64,000 nucleotides of DNA from Halorussus lipolyticus (GTDB lineage: Archaea; Halobacteriota; Halobacteria; Halobacteriales; Haladaptataceae): assembly GCF_029338375.1 (NCBI RefSeq), contig NZ_CP119804.1:3182955-3246954 (forward strand). The letters run 5' to 3'. The translations under genes and the position numbers were made by a program. The notes below the pieces were generated by a model. That model was not told where the DNA came from. It worked only from the letters and a program-made list of their open reading frames with translations, and searched no databases. This document shows positions 1-8,001 of this stretch, piece after piece; position 1 is the first letter of the stretch, and each line of letters starts with the position of its first letter.

Positions 1-1487
1 ACGAGGACGTACACCGTCCGGTGGTCGCCGATTTCCAGAATCGAGACGCGGACGCCGAGCGGGCCGATGCCGTCCAGCGGTTCCCAGTCGGTCTCGTCCC
101 ACGCGACGCCCATCCGGACCGGGGACTGGTCGGCCTCGGCGAGTCGGTCGCCCGCCCGGCCCGCCGCCTGCATCATGTCGAACGAGCGTTCGCTACCGGG
201 GTAGACGTGGCCGAGGTCCGGTCCCTCCAACCCGTTGTTGCAGTTGTGGGCGTCCACCAGCATCACGTCCTCGACGCCGGCAGACCGGGCCTCCGCCGCC
301 GCGGAGAGACCGACCGCGTACTCCACGTCGTCGGCGAACTCCGGCGAGTAGGTCGCCACCAGCAGGGCGTCGTCGCCGAACGCCTGCCCGACCATCTTGG
401 CGTCACCCTCTTGGACCCGGAGCGAGGGGGTCGCGGTGTCGTGGTACTCGATGTCGTCGAAGGCGTCGTTGGCCGTCTCGACCAGCGTCTCGACCTCGCG
501 CTCGGTGACGAGGTTGAAGTCGTGGCCGGCGGTCGCGTGGGGCGGGAAGGCGACGCCCTCCGCCGACTCTGCCACGCGCTGTGGCAGGTTGCCGCCGCCG
601 ATTTCGCCCATCGGACCGGGGTGAATCATCGGCAGGACGAACCGGGCCTTCTCGGACCCGTCTTTCCGGCGGAAGGCGAGGACGGTGACGGGCACGACGG
701 CCTCCTCGCCGATGTCCTCGAAGAAATCTTCGAGTTCGGTAGTCCCCTCGGCGATGTGGCCGATGAACCCCCGAAGGAAGTCCAGCACGCTCACCCCGAG
801 GCTTCGCTTCCACGGCCGGTCGATGAACTTGACGAACGCCCAGACCGCGAGTCCGTAGATGAAACACATCAGCGCCAGCAGGGCGAAGTCCTGCAGTTCG
901 ATGACGTTCAGCGCGCTCGGGGCCTCCTCGACCCGGTTGAAGAACACCTCGACGACCGGCCCGCCGCCGACGTGGAGGTACTTCATCGTTCCGCTGTAGA
1001 TGAAAAAGAGGACGGCGGCCGCGCCGGTCTGGAGGCTGGCGGGGACCGCCGCGACGAGGACGGAGCGGCCCGAGACCGCCATCACGACCAGCAGGCGGAG
1101 CGCGAACACGGAGGCCAGTCCGACGATGAGCGCGTCGAAGACGAACTGCTGGCCGAGTCGCTGAGAGAGGACGGCGATTGCTCCCGCCCCGGCCATGATG
1201 GCCACGATGATGCCCTCGCAGGTCAACGCCAGCAGTGACGACCGATTGTAGGTCAACTGGCCGCCGAGTCGTCTGTCTACCGGCGTGGTCAGAAGGCTGG
1301 CGACGACTGTCGGCACCCCGATGAAGAACACGCCCTGCCACGCGTCCTCCAGTACGAACCCCGCGTCGAACGCCCCGACACCCGCGACGGCCGCAACGAG
1401 GAGCGCGAACGTCACGCTGGCGTACCACCGCGGCGCGCGGAAGATGTACCGCGAGAGGCTTGCGAGGTCGCCCTGCGTCGCTGTCAT
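1..1487 (-). CDS. DUF2070 family membrane protein (partial, C-terminus off the left edge)
   Basis: About 495 residues are visible, starting at ATG 1485-1487 (MTATQGDLASLSRYIF). The first half (to about residue 240) is a string of hydrophobic helices, several in tight succession. The second half is soluble, with the conserved segments IHPGPMGEIGGGNLP and DAHNCNNGLEGPD and a C-terminal part that runs off the window. This two-part layout, a multi-pass membrane domain followed by a conserved cytosolic domain rich in His/Asp/Asn, is what I know as the archaeal DUF2070 family, whose biochemical role is unknown. The gene stands 144 bases downstream of guaAA on the same strand. The family call is from memory of motifs; the function is not inferred. 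Confidence 0.8.
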   Translation of the reverse strand, partial: MTATQGDLASLSRYIFRAPRWYASVTFALLVAAVAGVGAFDAGFVLEDAWQGVFFIGVPTVVASLLTTPVDRRLGGQLTYNRSSLLALTCEGIIVAIMAGAGAIAVLSQRLGQQFVFDALIVGLASVFALRLLVVMAVSGRSVLVAAVPASLQTGAAAVLFFIYSGTMKYLHVGGGPVVEVFFNRVEEAPSALNVIELQDFALLALMCFIYGLAVWAFVKFIDRPWKRSLGVSVLDFLRGFIGHIAEGTTELEDFFEDIGEEAVVPVTVLAFRRKDGSEKARFVLPMIHPGPMGEIGGGNLPQRVAESAEGVAFPPHATAGHDFNLVTEREVETLVETANDAFDDIEYHDTATPSLRVQEGDAKMVGQAFGDDALLVATYSPEFADDVEYAVGLSAAAEARSAGVEDVMLVDAHNCNNGLEGPDLGHVYPGSERSFDMMQAAGRAGDRLAEADQSPVRMGVAWDETDWEPLDGIGPLGVRVSILEIGDHRTVYVL

Positions 1488-1631
1488 ACTCGGGAGTTTC
1501 GGCGGGGAAGGATAAAAGGTGGTAGTCCGCGCCGGCGTAATTGGTCGTTATTCGACAGCAATCGGCAGACGGCGTGGCGTCGGCGGAATTCTCGACGGCG
1601 TGCGCTCGGTGTACCTCACGTCGGGACGAGA

Positions 1632-2183
1632 TTACGCCTCGCAGATTGCCCGGAAGTTCTCGAAGACCTCCTCGCCCTCCTCGGTGTGGGCGACTTCGGG
1701 GTGCCACTGGACACCGTAGAGGTTCCGGTCGGCGTCGGCCATCGCCTCGACGCCGCACACGTCGCTGGTCGCGGTCCGGGTGAAGCCCTCGGGGACCTCC
1801 TTCACTTCGTCGGCGTGACTGGCCCAGACGCGAGTTTCGGGAGCGAGCGACCCGATGAGAGGGTCCTCCTCGTCCAGAATCTCGACGTTCACGTCGGCGT
1901 AGCCGCCGTACTCGCCGCCGCCGACCCGGCCGCCAAGTTCGTCCGCGATGACCTGCATGCCGAGGCAGATGCCCAGCACCGGCACGTCGAGTTCGAGGTA
2001 GTCGGCGCAGTTGCCGATGTCCTCGATGTCGGGACCGCCCGAGAGGACGATGCCGTCGGCCGCGATGTCGTCGGCCGGCGTGGTGTTCTCGACGATTTCG
2101 GTCTCGACGCCCATGTCGCGTAGTGCCCGGTGTTCGAGGTGCGTGAACTGCCCGTGGTTGTCAACCACGACGATACGAGTCAT
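1632..2183 (-). CDS. guaAA: GMP synthase, glutamine amidotransferase subunit (GuaA subunit A)
   Basis: This 183-residue class I glutamine amidotransferase hydrolyses glutamine and passes ammonia to the separate ATP-pyrophosphatase subunit that converts XMP to GMP. In archaea the two activities are on separate polypeptides, and this length fits the glutaminase subunit alone. The nucleophile elbow GICLGMQ gives Cys73, and QWHPE near the C-terminus supplies His161 and Glu163 of the triad. The N-terminal segment (IVVVDNHGQFTHLEHRALRD) is typical of the archaeal subunit. The synthetase subunit is not in this window. It is followed on the same strand by the DUF2070 gene, with a gap large enough for separate transcription. 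Confidence 0.95.
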   Translation of the reverse strand: MTRIVVVDNHGQFTHLEHRALRDMGVETEIVENTTPADDIAADGIVLSGGPDIEDIGNCADYLELDVPVLGICLGMQVIADELGGRVGGGEYGGYADVNVEILDEEDPLIGSLAPETRVWASHADEVKEVPEGFTRTATSDVCGVEAMADADRNLYGVQWHPEVAHTEEGEEVFENFRAICEA

Positions 2184-2243
2184 TGGCGAATCGTAGTTAG
2201 CACCGGTACTAAAGGCGTTCGATGATGAGAAGCGATTTGCCGC

Positions 2244-3212
2244 TCACGGATTCGGTTCATACTCCTCGCCGACCTTCACCCGGAGTGCGCCCGGCCGGGT
2301 GTCGAGCGTCACGTCCTCGAACTCCTGAATCTCGCCGTCGAGGCTGAACGTGACCGGTTCGCCGTCGAGATTCTCGAAATCGAGTCGTCGGGCGTGGAGT
2401 TCGGTGACGTGAGGAGTTTCGCGCCGGAGGACGCGCTGTTCGAGGTACTCCACGAGCGCGTCGCGGGCCGAGAGTTCTTCGATGATGGTGACTTCCAGTA
2501 GGCCGTCCTCGGCGTCGGCTTGGCCGCCCTCCTCGGCGAACTTCCGGGCGTTGCCGACCAGCACGGCTTCGGCCTCGCCCGACCACTTGCGGTCGTCACC
2601 CCTCCCCTTCTCGCCGGCGTCCCGACCGCCCTCGCTCACGGCGTCGATTTCGACGCTCAGTCCGTCGAAGTCGAGCGCCTCCTCGATGCCCGCGACGACG
2701 AACGCCATCGGCCCGAGGCTATTCTTGCGCTCGTGGGTCGCCCCAGCGCTGGTGTCGGCCGGCAGGCCCGCGATAGCCGAGAGGACGAAGGGTTCGCCGT
2801 CTGCCACGCCGAGGTCGAGTCGGCGGGTCTCGCCGGTGTCGGCCACCTCGAACCCGTCTTCGAGCGACTGGACGCCTAAGTCCCCCGCGAAGAAGTTCTC
2901 GGTCCCGGCGGGCACGACGGCGAGCGTCACGGAGTCGAGGGCGTCGGTCCGGACCAACCCCTGTACGACCTCGTGGAGGGTCCCGTCGCCGCCACAGACC
3001 GCGAGGAGGTCCACGCCGTCTTCGGCGGCCGCTTCGGCGAGGTCTGTGCCGTGGCCCGCGCGTTCGGTCTCCACGACCGGGAAGCCGTACTCGTCGGCGA
3101 GATACCGGACCTCCTCGACGTGTGCGCCGCCGCCGCCGCTGGTCGGATTGAGGATGAGTCTGCGCGTCTCCGTGCCCGCCCCGCTCTCGGGCGACTCTGC
3201 TCGGCGGTCCAT
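2244..3212 (-). CDS. Diacylglycerol kinase family lipid kinase
   Basis: The 322-residue protein has the DAGK catalytic domain at its N-terminus: ILNPTSGGGG at about residues 20-29 and the nucleotide-binding GGDGT at 74-78. A C-terminal beta-rich domain characteristic of the YegS/DgkB group follows. The family phosphorylates lipid alcohols or related substrates with ATP; in archaea the substrate could be an isoprenoid or archaeol-type lipid, which is inference. A charged stretch around residues 190-215 (EGGRDAGEKGRGDDRK) looks like a lineage-specific loop. It is followed downstream by guaAA on the same strand, 60 bases away. The start at 3212 follows a short upstream region shared with the Bat-type regulator gene. 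Confidence 0.85.
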   Translation of the reverse strand: MDRRAESPESGAGTETRRLILNPTSGGGGAHVEEVRYLADEYGFPVVETERAGHGTDLAEAAAEDGVDLLAVCGGDGTLHEVVQGLVRTDALDSVTLAVVPAGTENFFAGDLGVQSLEDGFEVADTGETRRLDLGVADGEPFVLSAIAGLPADTSAGATHERKNSLGPMAFVVAGIEEALDFDGLSVEIDAVSEGGRDAGEKGRGDDRKWSGEAEAVLVGNARKFAEEGGQADAEDGLLEVTIIEELSARDALVEYLEQRVLRRETPHVTELHARRLDFENLDGEPVTFSLDGEIQEFEDVTLDTRPGALRVKVGEEYEPNP

Positions 3213-3287
3213 GTCCGTCTTACGTACCAGTCGCGTAAATGCTGTGAGGCCGAGGGTTCTGTCCGCCTCCTCGTTTCGGGCGGTGTG

Positions 3288-3938
3288 CTACTCGTCGTGA
3301 ATCAGGGTGTTCTCCACGAGGTTGGAGTACCCGCGATGGAGTCGGGACGACGCGGCGTTTTTCGAGATGCCCAACTCGTCGGCCAACTCGCCCAGCGAGA
3401 CTTCGCCGGGCACCTCGAAGTAGCCCTTCCGGTAGGCGGTCACGAGCGCCTCGCGCTGTTCGTCGGTGACCTCGTACTGACCCAGCGCCTCCGAGTGGGC
3501 CGAGTCGTGCAACCACCGGAGTTCGAAGGAGAGGTCGTGGGCCGCAGAGAACTCCTGAAAGTCAGAGAGGGACTCCTCGTCGGGGAAAAGCAGTTTGACT
3601 TCCCAGTTGTCGTTCTCGCTGGTGGCCTCCAGAATCGTCGCGTCGGCCTCCGAGACGGCGTAGACCATCCCCTTGGCGTTCTCGCGCCACGTCACCTGAT
3701 AGAGGCGTTCGCCGTCGGCGTGTTCTTCGAGCGTGGTTACGTCCTCGACGGTCGGGTCGTCGGCCAGCGCGGCCTCGAAGGCCTCGAAGTCGTCGCCCGC
3801 GACCCAGAAGAACGGGGTAACTTCGTCGTCCTCGACGGCCACGCGCTCGATTTCGACCCGCATCTCGGGCACGCTATCGAGCGTCCACTCCAAGAGGAAG
3901 TCCTCGCCCGGTACGGTGAATCCGGTCAAAACGCTCAT
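3288..3938 (-). CDS. Bacterio-opsin activator (Bat)-type HTH regulator
   Basis: The 216-residue protein matches the haloarchaeal Bat-like architecture. An N-terminal sensor-like region (residues 1-about 150) is followed by a C-terminal HTH-10 domain with DEQREALVTAYRKGYFEVPG and ELADELGISKNAASSRLHRG, the recognition-helix region. Proteins of this group are predicted transcription factors; the first (Bat) controls bacterio-opsin, and most others have unknown targets. No input ligand can be read from the sequence. The gene is monocistronic in appearance, with 75 bases to the lipid kinase downstream and a gene-free upstream region of about 190 bases that would hold its promoter. Confidence 0.9.
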   Translation of the reverse strand: MSVLTGFTVPGEDFLLEWTLDSVPEMRVEIERVAVEDDEVTPFFWVAGDDFEAFEAALADDPTVEDVTTLEEHADGERLYQVTWRENAKGMVYAVSEADATILEATSENDNWEVKLLFPDEESLSDFQEFSAAHDLSFELRWLHDSAHSEALGQYEVTDEQREALVTAYRKGYFEVPGEVSLGELADELGISKNAASSRLHRGYSNLVENTLIHDE

Positions 3939-4126
3939 CGGTATCTACTCCGTCTGCTCGGTTATTAATTGCTTGCTCTGTTTGAACCGGAGTGCGACGG
4001 TCGAGCGACTCGCGGGCGATGCGACTGCCGACCAGCGCCGAAAGAACACCGCAAGGTACCCCTACCCGCGGTATTTCATCGCAATTCAGGGACGAGTGAA
4101 AGGTTTTGTGGTCTTTCGACCGACGG

Positions 4127-4372
4127 CTATCCGAACCGGTCCCGAATCCGCAGGACAGCATAGAGACCACCAACGCCCAGCACCGCGAGTCCGACCACCA
4201 ACGCCGGTAGCCGAACGCCCACCGGCACCGCGTCGTAGACCACCGTTGCGACGACGCCGAGGACGACGAACACACCCACAATCGACCCGCCAGTTACGAC
4301 GACCCCACGAACGCTCCTCGCCGACGATTCGCCCGCAAGCGAGCCAGTTATCGGCCGCTCTCGACCGGACAT
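4127..4372 (-). CDS. Small two-helix membrane protein, unknown function
   Basis: The 81-residue product has a polar N-terminus (MSGRERPITGSLAGES), then two hydrophobic segments (about residues 27-46 and 52-73) separated by a short polar turn, and ends with the charged tail RIRDRFG. I do not recognise a family. The coding frame is plausible because it is bounded by an AT-rich stretch just upstream (TATAATATTTTTAA at about 4374-4387) that could be its promoter, and its codons are GC-rich at third positions like its neighbours. It stands alone between the Bat-type regulator and the DUF3194 gene. Confidence 0.6.
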   Translation of the reverse strand: MSGRERPITGSLAGESSARSVRGVVVTGGSIVGVFVVLGVVATVVYDAVPVGVRLPALVVGLAVLGVGGLYAVLRIRDRFG

Positions 4373-4583
4373 GTTATAATATTTTTAATTCCGCCGCCAA
4401 GTATCTTCGGCACGCCGCGGGGATTCGACCGCCGAATGCTCCGTCGCAGTCGTTCCGGAACTGCTATTGGCGTCTTTGACATAACCCTCGGTTGCTTAAA
4501 CATACATATAATTATCTCGTACAGCTCCAGCGGTGACAGCATCACGACTACCGACAGTAGAAAATACAGCGCCGAACCGAGGG
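4373..4583. other. AT-richer intergenic stretch
   Basis: There is no convincing gene here. The left end carries TATA-like sequence that fits a promoter for the small membrane protein on the minus strand, and a second AT-rich patch lies at about 4495-4525. The short open frames across it have unlike codon usage and no recognisable product. Confidence 0.5.
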
Positions 4584-4826
4584 TCAGTCCTCGGCGTCGG
4601 CGAATAGTTCGTCCACCGCCGAGCGCGCGGTGAGGGCCGCGTCCTCGGCGATTTGCTCCTCGTCGTCGGCCTCGGGCGCGTTGAGGTAGACGTCCACGTC
4701 GAGGACGCCGTCCTCGAACGAGACCGTCACGTCGAGGTCCTTGACCGCCGAGTTCGAAAGCCGAGACAAGATGAGGCCTTCGGCGGCCTCGGCGGCCGTC
4801 TGAACCACTTCGTCGTCAGTCGGCAT
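4584..4826 (-). CDS. DUF3194 family protein
   Basis: This 80-residue acidic protein (MPTDDEVVQTAAEAAEGLILSR at the start) is the small protein that commonly follows prefoldin beta in haloarchaea and is annotated as DUF3194. Its ATG (4824-4826) touches the stop codon of pfdB (4827-4829) with no spacer, so the two are almost certainly translated from one message. The alternating pattern SVKDLDVTVSFEDGVLDVDVYL-like suggests two beta strands after an N-terminal helix. Function is unknown; the fixed position beside prefoldin hints at a role near protein folding, which is inference. Confidence 0.85.
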   Translation of the reverse strand: MPTDDEVVQTAAEAAEGLILSRLSNSAVKDLDVTVSFEDGVLDVDVYLNAPEADDEEQIAEDAALTARSAVDELFADAED

Positions 4827-5228
4827 TTATGCGCCGCCGGGGCCGCCGCCCATGCCGGGACCCTGCGGGCCGCCGGGGCCGCCACCGCCGCCGAGCATCT
4901 CCTGAAGCTCGGACTGGAGGCTCTCGAACTGCTCTTGGACGCGCTCCTCCTGCTTTTCGAGGGTCTCGACGCGGATTTCGAGACTGTCTACCTTCTCGTC
5001 GAGGTCGTCTTGGGCCTCGTCGTAGCCGGTCTTGACGAGGAGTTCGCCGACTTCTCGGTACATCGTGGTGTCCTCGTCGATGCCGTCGAGTTCGTCGAGC
5101 GCCGTCTCGGCCTCGTTGAGCTGAGTTTCGGCCTGATTCTTCTGGGCGGCGACCTGTTGGGCCGTCTCCTGAAGGTCCTGTAGCTCCTCGAGTTTCTCTT
5201 GTGCTTCCGGTGGCAGATTACCCTGCAT
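4827..5228 (-). CDS. pfdB: Prefoldin subunit beta
   Basis: The 133-residue subunit belongs to the archaeal hexameric prefoldin chaperone, which captures unfolded proteins in the cytosol and passes them to the thermosome. The start is ATG 5226-5228 ([20 protein letters not shown]), where prefoldin homology begins; a longer in-frame reading upstream is arginine-rich and unlike any protein. Two long coiled-coil helices (about 8-45 and 78-118) flank a short beta hairpin region with [17 protein letters not shown]. The tail is Gly/Pro-rich ([13 protein letters not shown]), common in haloarchaeal versions. It lies in the eL43-rpo12-pcc1-pfdB-DUF3194 cluster. Confidence 0.95.
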   Translation of the reverse strand: MQGNLPPEAQEKLEELQDLQETAQQVAAQKNQAETQLNEAETALDELDGIDEDTTMYREVGELLVKTGYDEAQDDLDEKVDSLEIRVETLEKQEERVQEQFESLQSELQEMLGGGGGPGGPQGPGMGGGPGGA

Positions 5229-5364
5229 ACCTACGGGAATGCGGCCCGGACAGAAAAACCCCCGCTTTCGGGTTTCGACCCACTTCGGCGGGTTTCGGTG
5301 GCGCTCGATGGCGGTAACGCGATAACCGCATTCGAGGGTTCTCGAACCGAGCGACCCCGCCGAT

Positions 5365-5634
5365 TCACGCCAGTCCGGACGTTCGCTCGGCGACTTCGAC
5401 CAGCGACCCCCACGTGTTACACCCCGCGCGGAGGGCCACGAGGTCGTCGGCGACGACGCGGACCACGACGGCCTCGGCCTCGCACTCGACCGTCGCGGAC
5501 GACCGGTCGCCGTCGATTTCGCCGACCTCTTGGGCGACGGCGCTGGCGACGGTCCTCGCGCGCGCAGGCGAGTCGTATTCGAATCTAAGGACCGCATCGT
5601 GAGGGCGAGGCTGTCCGGTCGGTTCGTGGCCCAT
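5365..5634 (-). CDS. pcc1: KEOPS complex subunit Pcc1
   Basis: The 89-residue protein is the small dimerising subunit of KEOPS, the complex that makes N6-threonylcarbamoyladenosine at position 37 of ANN-decoding tRNAs. The conserved pattern is present: [21 protein letters not shown], then strands with [20 protein letters not shown] and the terminal helix [12 protein letters not shown]. It lies 15 bases downstream of rpo12 and 136 bases upstream of pfdB on the same strand, the usual haloarchaeal order. Other KEOPS subunits are not in this window. The start at 5634 ([14 protein letters not shown]) gives a normal family length. Confidence 0.9.
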   Translation of the reverse strand: MGHEPTGQPRPHDAVLRFEYDSPARARTVASAVAQEVGEIDGDRSSATVECEAEAVVVRVVADDLVALRAGCNTWGSLVEVAERTSGLA

Positions 5635-5649
5635 AGAGAATGGAATGAG

Positions 5650-5784
5650 TTAGTTGACGCCGATTTCCTTCACGTCGCGGCTCCGCTCCTTCAGGAGGAC
5701 GCGGTGCCCGCAGTACGGACAGCGAACGCCGCCGTACTCGTCGAGTTCCACGTCGCGCTTACACCGCGAACACTTGTAGCTCAT
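5650..5784 (-). CDS. rpo12: DNA-directed RNA polymerase subunit P (Rpo12)
   Basis: This 44-residue subunit is one of the smallest of archaeal RNA polymerase. It starts at ATG 5782-5784 ([19 protein letters not shown]) and has the zinc-binding pairs CSRC and CPYC followed by the basic [16 protein letters not shown] segment. The start codon overlaps the stop of the eL43 gene in an ATGA arrangement, which indicates translational coupling. A longer reading upstream simply runs back into the eL43 gene in another frame. It is known in other archaea and eukaryotes (Rpb12) to bridge Rpo3 and Rpo2. Confidence 0.95.
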   Translation of the reverse strand: MSYKCSRCKRDVELDEYGGVRCPYCGHRVLLKERSRDVKEIGVN

Positions 5785-6062
5785 TCTTCGTCTTCGCCGA
5801 GCGCGGCGCGGATGGAGCGTTTGACCGTCCGACCCGCGGGCGTCTCGGGGCGGTAGGTACCGCCCGCGTACTTGTAGCCACACTGGCCGCACTGCCAGAT
5901 GCCGGTGCCCTGTCGGTCAACGGCGTCCGAGCCACAGTCGGGGCAGGTGTGGTCGTCGTTCATGTCGCTCTCGATGTCGGCGACGCGCTTGCGGGCGACG
6001 CGCCCGTATCGCGCACCGAATCGACCGGCGCTACCGGTTCGACTTTTGGTGCCTTCGGCCAT
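5781..6062 (-). CDS. rpl43e: 50S ribosomal protein eL43 (L37Ae)
   Basis: The 93-residue ribosomal protein begins [20 protein letters not shown], typical of eL43, with the CPDC...CGQC zinc ribbon in the middle ([16 protein letters not shown], then [13 protein letters not shown]) and a C-terminal helix. It is a component of the large subunit near the E site. It is the first gene of the cluster that continues with rpo12 (4-base overlap), pcc1, pfdB and DUF3194. This order is conserved in haloarchaea and couples translation, transcription, tRNA modification and folding genes on one strand. Confidence 0.95.
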   Translation of the reverse strand: MAEGTKSRTGSAGRFGARYGRVARKRVADIESDMNDDHTCPDCGSDAVDRQGTGIWQCGQCGYKYAGGTYRPETPAGRTVKRSIRAALGEDEE

Positions 6063-6139
6063 AGTACTGCGAATTTACTCCGGCGCGCTGATAAAGCCTT
6101 TGAGTCGAGTCGGGCACATCGTCACTCCGGATGCGTTCG

Positions 6140-6307
6140 TCACTCGTCGTCGCGGAAGGGCGGGTTGAACAGTTCGTGACCGATGACCGCGAGCGAAGCT
6201 GTGAATCCGGCAATCGTGCCCGGCAATCCGGTAAGCTGGCCGACCAGTACTCCCATCCCCGAGAGGACCGGAATCGCCGCGAGGACCGCGTCGTAGTGGC
6301 TGACCAT
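6140..6307 (-). CDS. Small haloarchaeal membrane protein, unknown function
   Basis: The 55-residue protein (MVSHYDAVLAAIPVLSGMG at the start) has two hydrophobic segments separated by GQLTGLPGTIAG and ends in the acidic tail NPPFRDDE. I chose ATG 6305-6307 because the in-frame extension upstream contains AT-rich promoter-like sequence (ATATAATTACG region) rather than protein-like sequence. Such short membrane proteins with a Pro/Gly turn and DDE end are frequent in haloarchaea and have no known role. It lies upstream of eL43 with a 77-base gap. Confidence 0.65.
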   Translation of the reverse strand: MVSHYDAVLAAIPVLSGMGVLVGQLTGLPGTIAGFTASLAVIGHELFNPPFRDDE

Positions 6308-6460
6308 CGTGTAATTAGATATAATTACGACCCCTAAGAAGCTTGGGGCTTCGAGTTGGCAGACCTCGTTGCCCGCCGCCCCGCGAGCGACTTCGACGCC
6401 GACACCCAAAGCTACGCGGTGGATAACTCGGGTACGGTCGGCTTGAGAGCGTGGCTTCTC

Positions 6461-7186
6461 CTACTGTAACTCGGCCTCGGCAAGCGCGTCGTTGAGGTCG
6501 GCCCGGACTCGCTCGCCGCGCTCGCGGTCCATCGCGGTGGTGACGACCCGGTTCTCCTGCACGCTGGAACCGTCCCGCAAGAGGAGCCTCACGTTCCCGT
6601 TCTCGTCGGCGCGGGTCGCCTTGGCCCGGACGCCGGTCCGACTGCCCGACCCGCCGGCGTCGATGGGACCCGGAATGATTTTCTTGACGTGCGGGTGGCC
6701 CGCGACGGTCTGAATCGCCTTGCGGCCCGCCCGATTTCCGATGAGCGTCGAGTGGCTTCCGCCCAGTTTCTCGGCGGGCGAGGCCTCCACGACCTCCAAG
6801 GCCCGGTCGCCGCGGCGCGCGAGGACCGCCTCGACCGGGTCGTCGTCGCCGTCGCTGATTCGATAGAACGAGTGGTGGAGTTGCCCGCGTGCGGCGCGGA
6901 GGACTTGCCGGTCGCCCGCGGCGTAGACCTCCTCGGGGCGCTTGCGCCGAACCTCGTCGGCGACCCGGCCCGCGAAGTTCCGGAGTTCGACCACGCCGGC
7001 CTCGCCGCCGTCCTCGGGCGTGGTCGTGATGTCGGTCGCGCCGACGACCTCCTCGTCGTCCAGCATCGTCAGGGTCGCGTGGTCCCGGTCGAGTTCCAGC
7101 ACCACGGCGTCGGCGTTGGGCGTCCGGCAGACCAGACAGTAGTCGCCCGGTCGTTCGAGCGGGGACGCGCACTGCCGACAGTCCAT
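6461..7186 (-). CDS. DUF2103 family predicted metal-binding protein
   Basis: The 241-residue protein starts with a zinc ribbon (MDCRQCASPLERPGDYCLVC), pairs of cysteines at residues 3/6 and 17/20. Its C-terminal part contains the strongly conserved block KLGGSHSTLIGNRAGRKAIQ followed by HVKKIIPGPI, which I recognise as the core of DUF2103. The middle section is acidic and variable. The function is not established; the basic, glycine-rich C-terminal block with conserved His and Arg looks suited to binding nucleic acid or phosphate, which is inference. Gene-free gaps on both sides suggest it is transcribed alone. Confidence 0.8.
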   Translation of the reverse strand: MDCRQCASPLERPGDYCLVCRTPNADAVVLELDRDHATLTMLDDEEVVGATDITTTPEDGGEAGVVELRNFAGRVADEVRRKRPEEVYAAGDRQVLRAARGQLHHSFYRISDGDDDPVEAVLARRGDRALEVVEASPAEKLGGSHSTLIGNRAGRKAIQTVAGHPHVKKIIPGPIDAGGSGSRTGVRAKATRADENGNVRLLLRDGSSVQENRVVTTAMDRERGERVRADLNDALAEAELQ

Positions 7187-7240
7187 GGTCGGGCCTAACT
7201 CGCCGCCGGATTTAACCTCGGTGCTTTGGTTCGGCGGGGT

Positions 7241-7621
7241 TCACTCTCGTCGCGTGGTCTCGGTTTCGGTCGCCGCGTCGGTCCCGAACCCGACCGCTTC
7301 GCTGTCGAGGCCGGTCCCGCAGTTCTGGCAGTAACTCGCGTTGGGTGCGACCGACGCGCCGCACTCGGGGCAGGCCGCGCCGTCCCGGAGGACCCGGCGC
7401 TGAGAGTCGTTCAGGTACTTGTACGCGCCGTAGACGAGGTTGACGACCCCGAACGACCACCACCCGGTCAGGACCGCCAGAATCAGGTGGACCCCGATGC
7501 TCCCGAGGTTGCGCTTGACGAGGACCACCCGCTCGGGCGTCTCGGACTCGATTCGCCACCCGTCGGCGATGGCGTCGTCGATTTCCCGCTGGAGGCGCTC
7601 GCTTCTGTTTCCGTAGGTCAT
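7241..7621 (-). CDS. Membrane-associated zinc-ribbon protein
   Basis: In this 126-residue protein an N-terminal soluble part (MTYGNRSERLQREIDDAIAD, then GWRIESETPERVVLVKR) precedes one or two hydrophobic segments (about residues 42-68, including ILAVLTGWWSFGVVNLVYG). A C-terminal zinc ribbon, CPECGASVAPNASYCQNCG, follows. The GWxIExxxxxRVVLVKR pattern with a following membrane hairpin recurs in haloarchaeal small membrane proteins. No catalytic motif is visible. It is probably a membrane-anchored zinc-binding accessory protein of unknown partner. It lies 54 bases upstream of the DUF2103 gene on the same strand. Confidence 0.7.
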   Translation of the reverse strand: MTYGNRSERLQREIDDAIADGWRIESETPERVVLVKRNLGSIGVHLILAVLTGWWSFGVVNLVYGAYKYLNDSQRRVLRDGAACPECGASVAPNASYCQNCGTGLDSEAVGFGTDAATETETTRRE

Positions 7622-7768
7622 CCGAGTCAGATACGACGGCTTCGGGGATATGGTTTGAGGTTCCGCGAGAGTCTACCACACGTCAAAATGTTTCTTTAGG
7701 AATTGTATTTCTATTTGAAGGAACTGTATGTTTGTCTCTGGCCGAACTATCACGGACGGCCCGTTCGA

Positions 7769-7918
7769 CTACGCCCACTGAATCCACCACGCGATGCCCA
7801 GTAGCATCAGGCCGATACCGAGCGCGGACGTCGCCGGTTCGGGGACGACGAACAGGACGAATCCGACGGCGATGAGTATCGTCGGTTCGATTTCCGCCGC
7901 GTAGTCCGAGATGGCCAT
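7769..7918 (-). CDS. 49-residue haloarchaeal membrane protein
   Basis: A short frame starts at ATG 7916-7918 (MAISDYAAEIEPTILIAVGF) and ends at TAG 7769-7771. It encodes two hydrophobic helices joined by a Pro-Glu-Pro turn (FVVPEPATSALGIGLMLLG) and ends WWIQWA. The helix-PEP-helix pattern with a tryptophan-rich end is common among haloarchaeal micro-proteins, and its codons are GC-rich at third positions. There is no known role. It stands alone between truD and the zinc-ribbon protein gene. Confidence 0.6.
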   Translation of the reverse strand: MAISDYAAEIEPTILIAVGFVLFVVPEPATSALGIGLMLLGIAWWIQWA

Positions 7919-8001
7919 GGTTCGGTTACTCGGCCCACGACCAAGGGGTTGTTGACCGCTCGCCGAACCGACCGCCGAGGGATTCCACCCCTAGCCCGTA
8001 C

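Noticed and set aside
403..1758. Long open frame (451 codons, minus strand) running through the DUF2070 gene and into guaAA
   Set aside because: Another frame of the same strand encodes the DUF2070 protein and GuaA; this one is arginine-rich, low-complexity and caused by GC bias.
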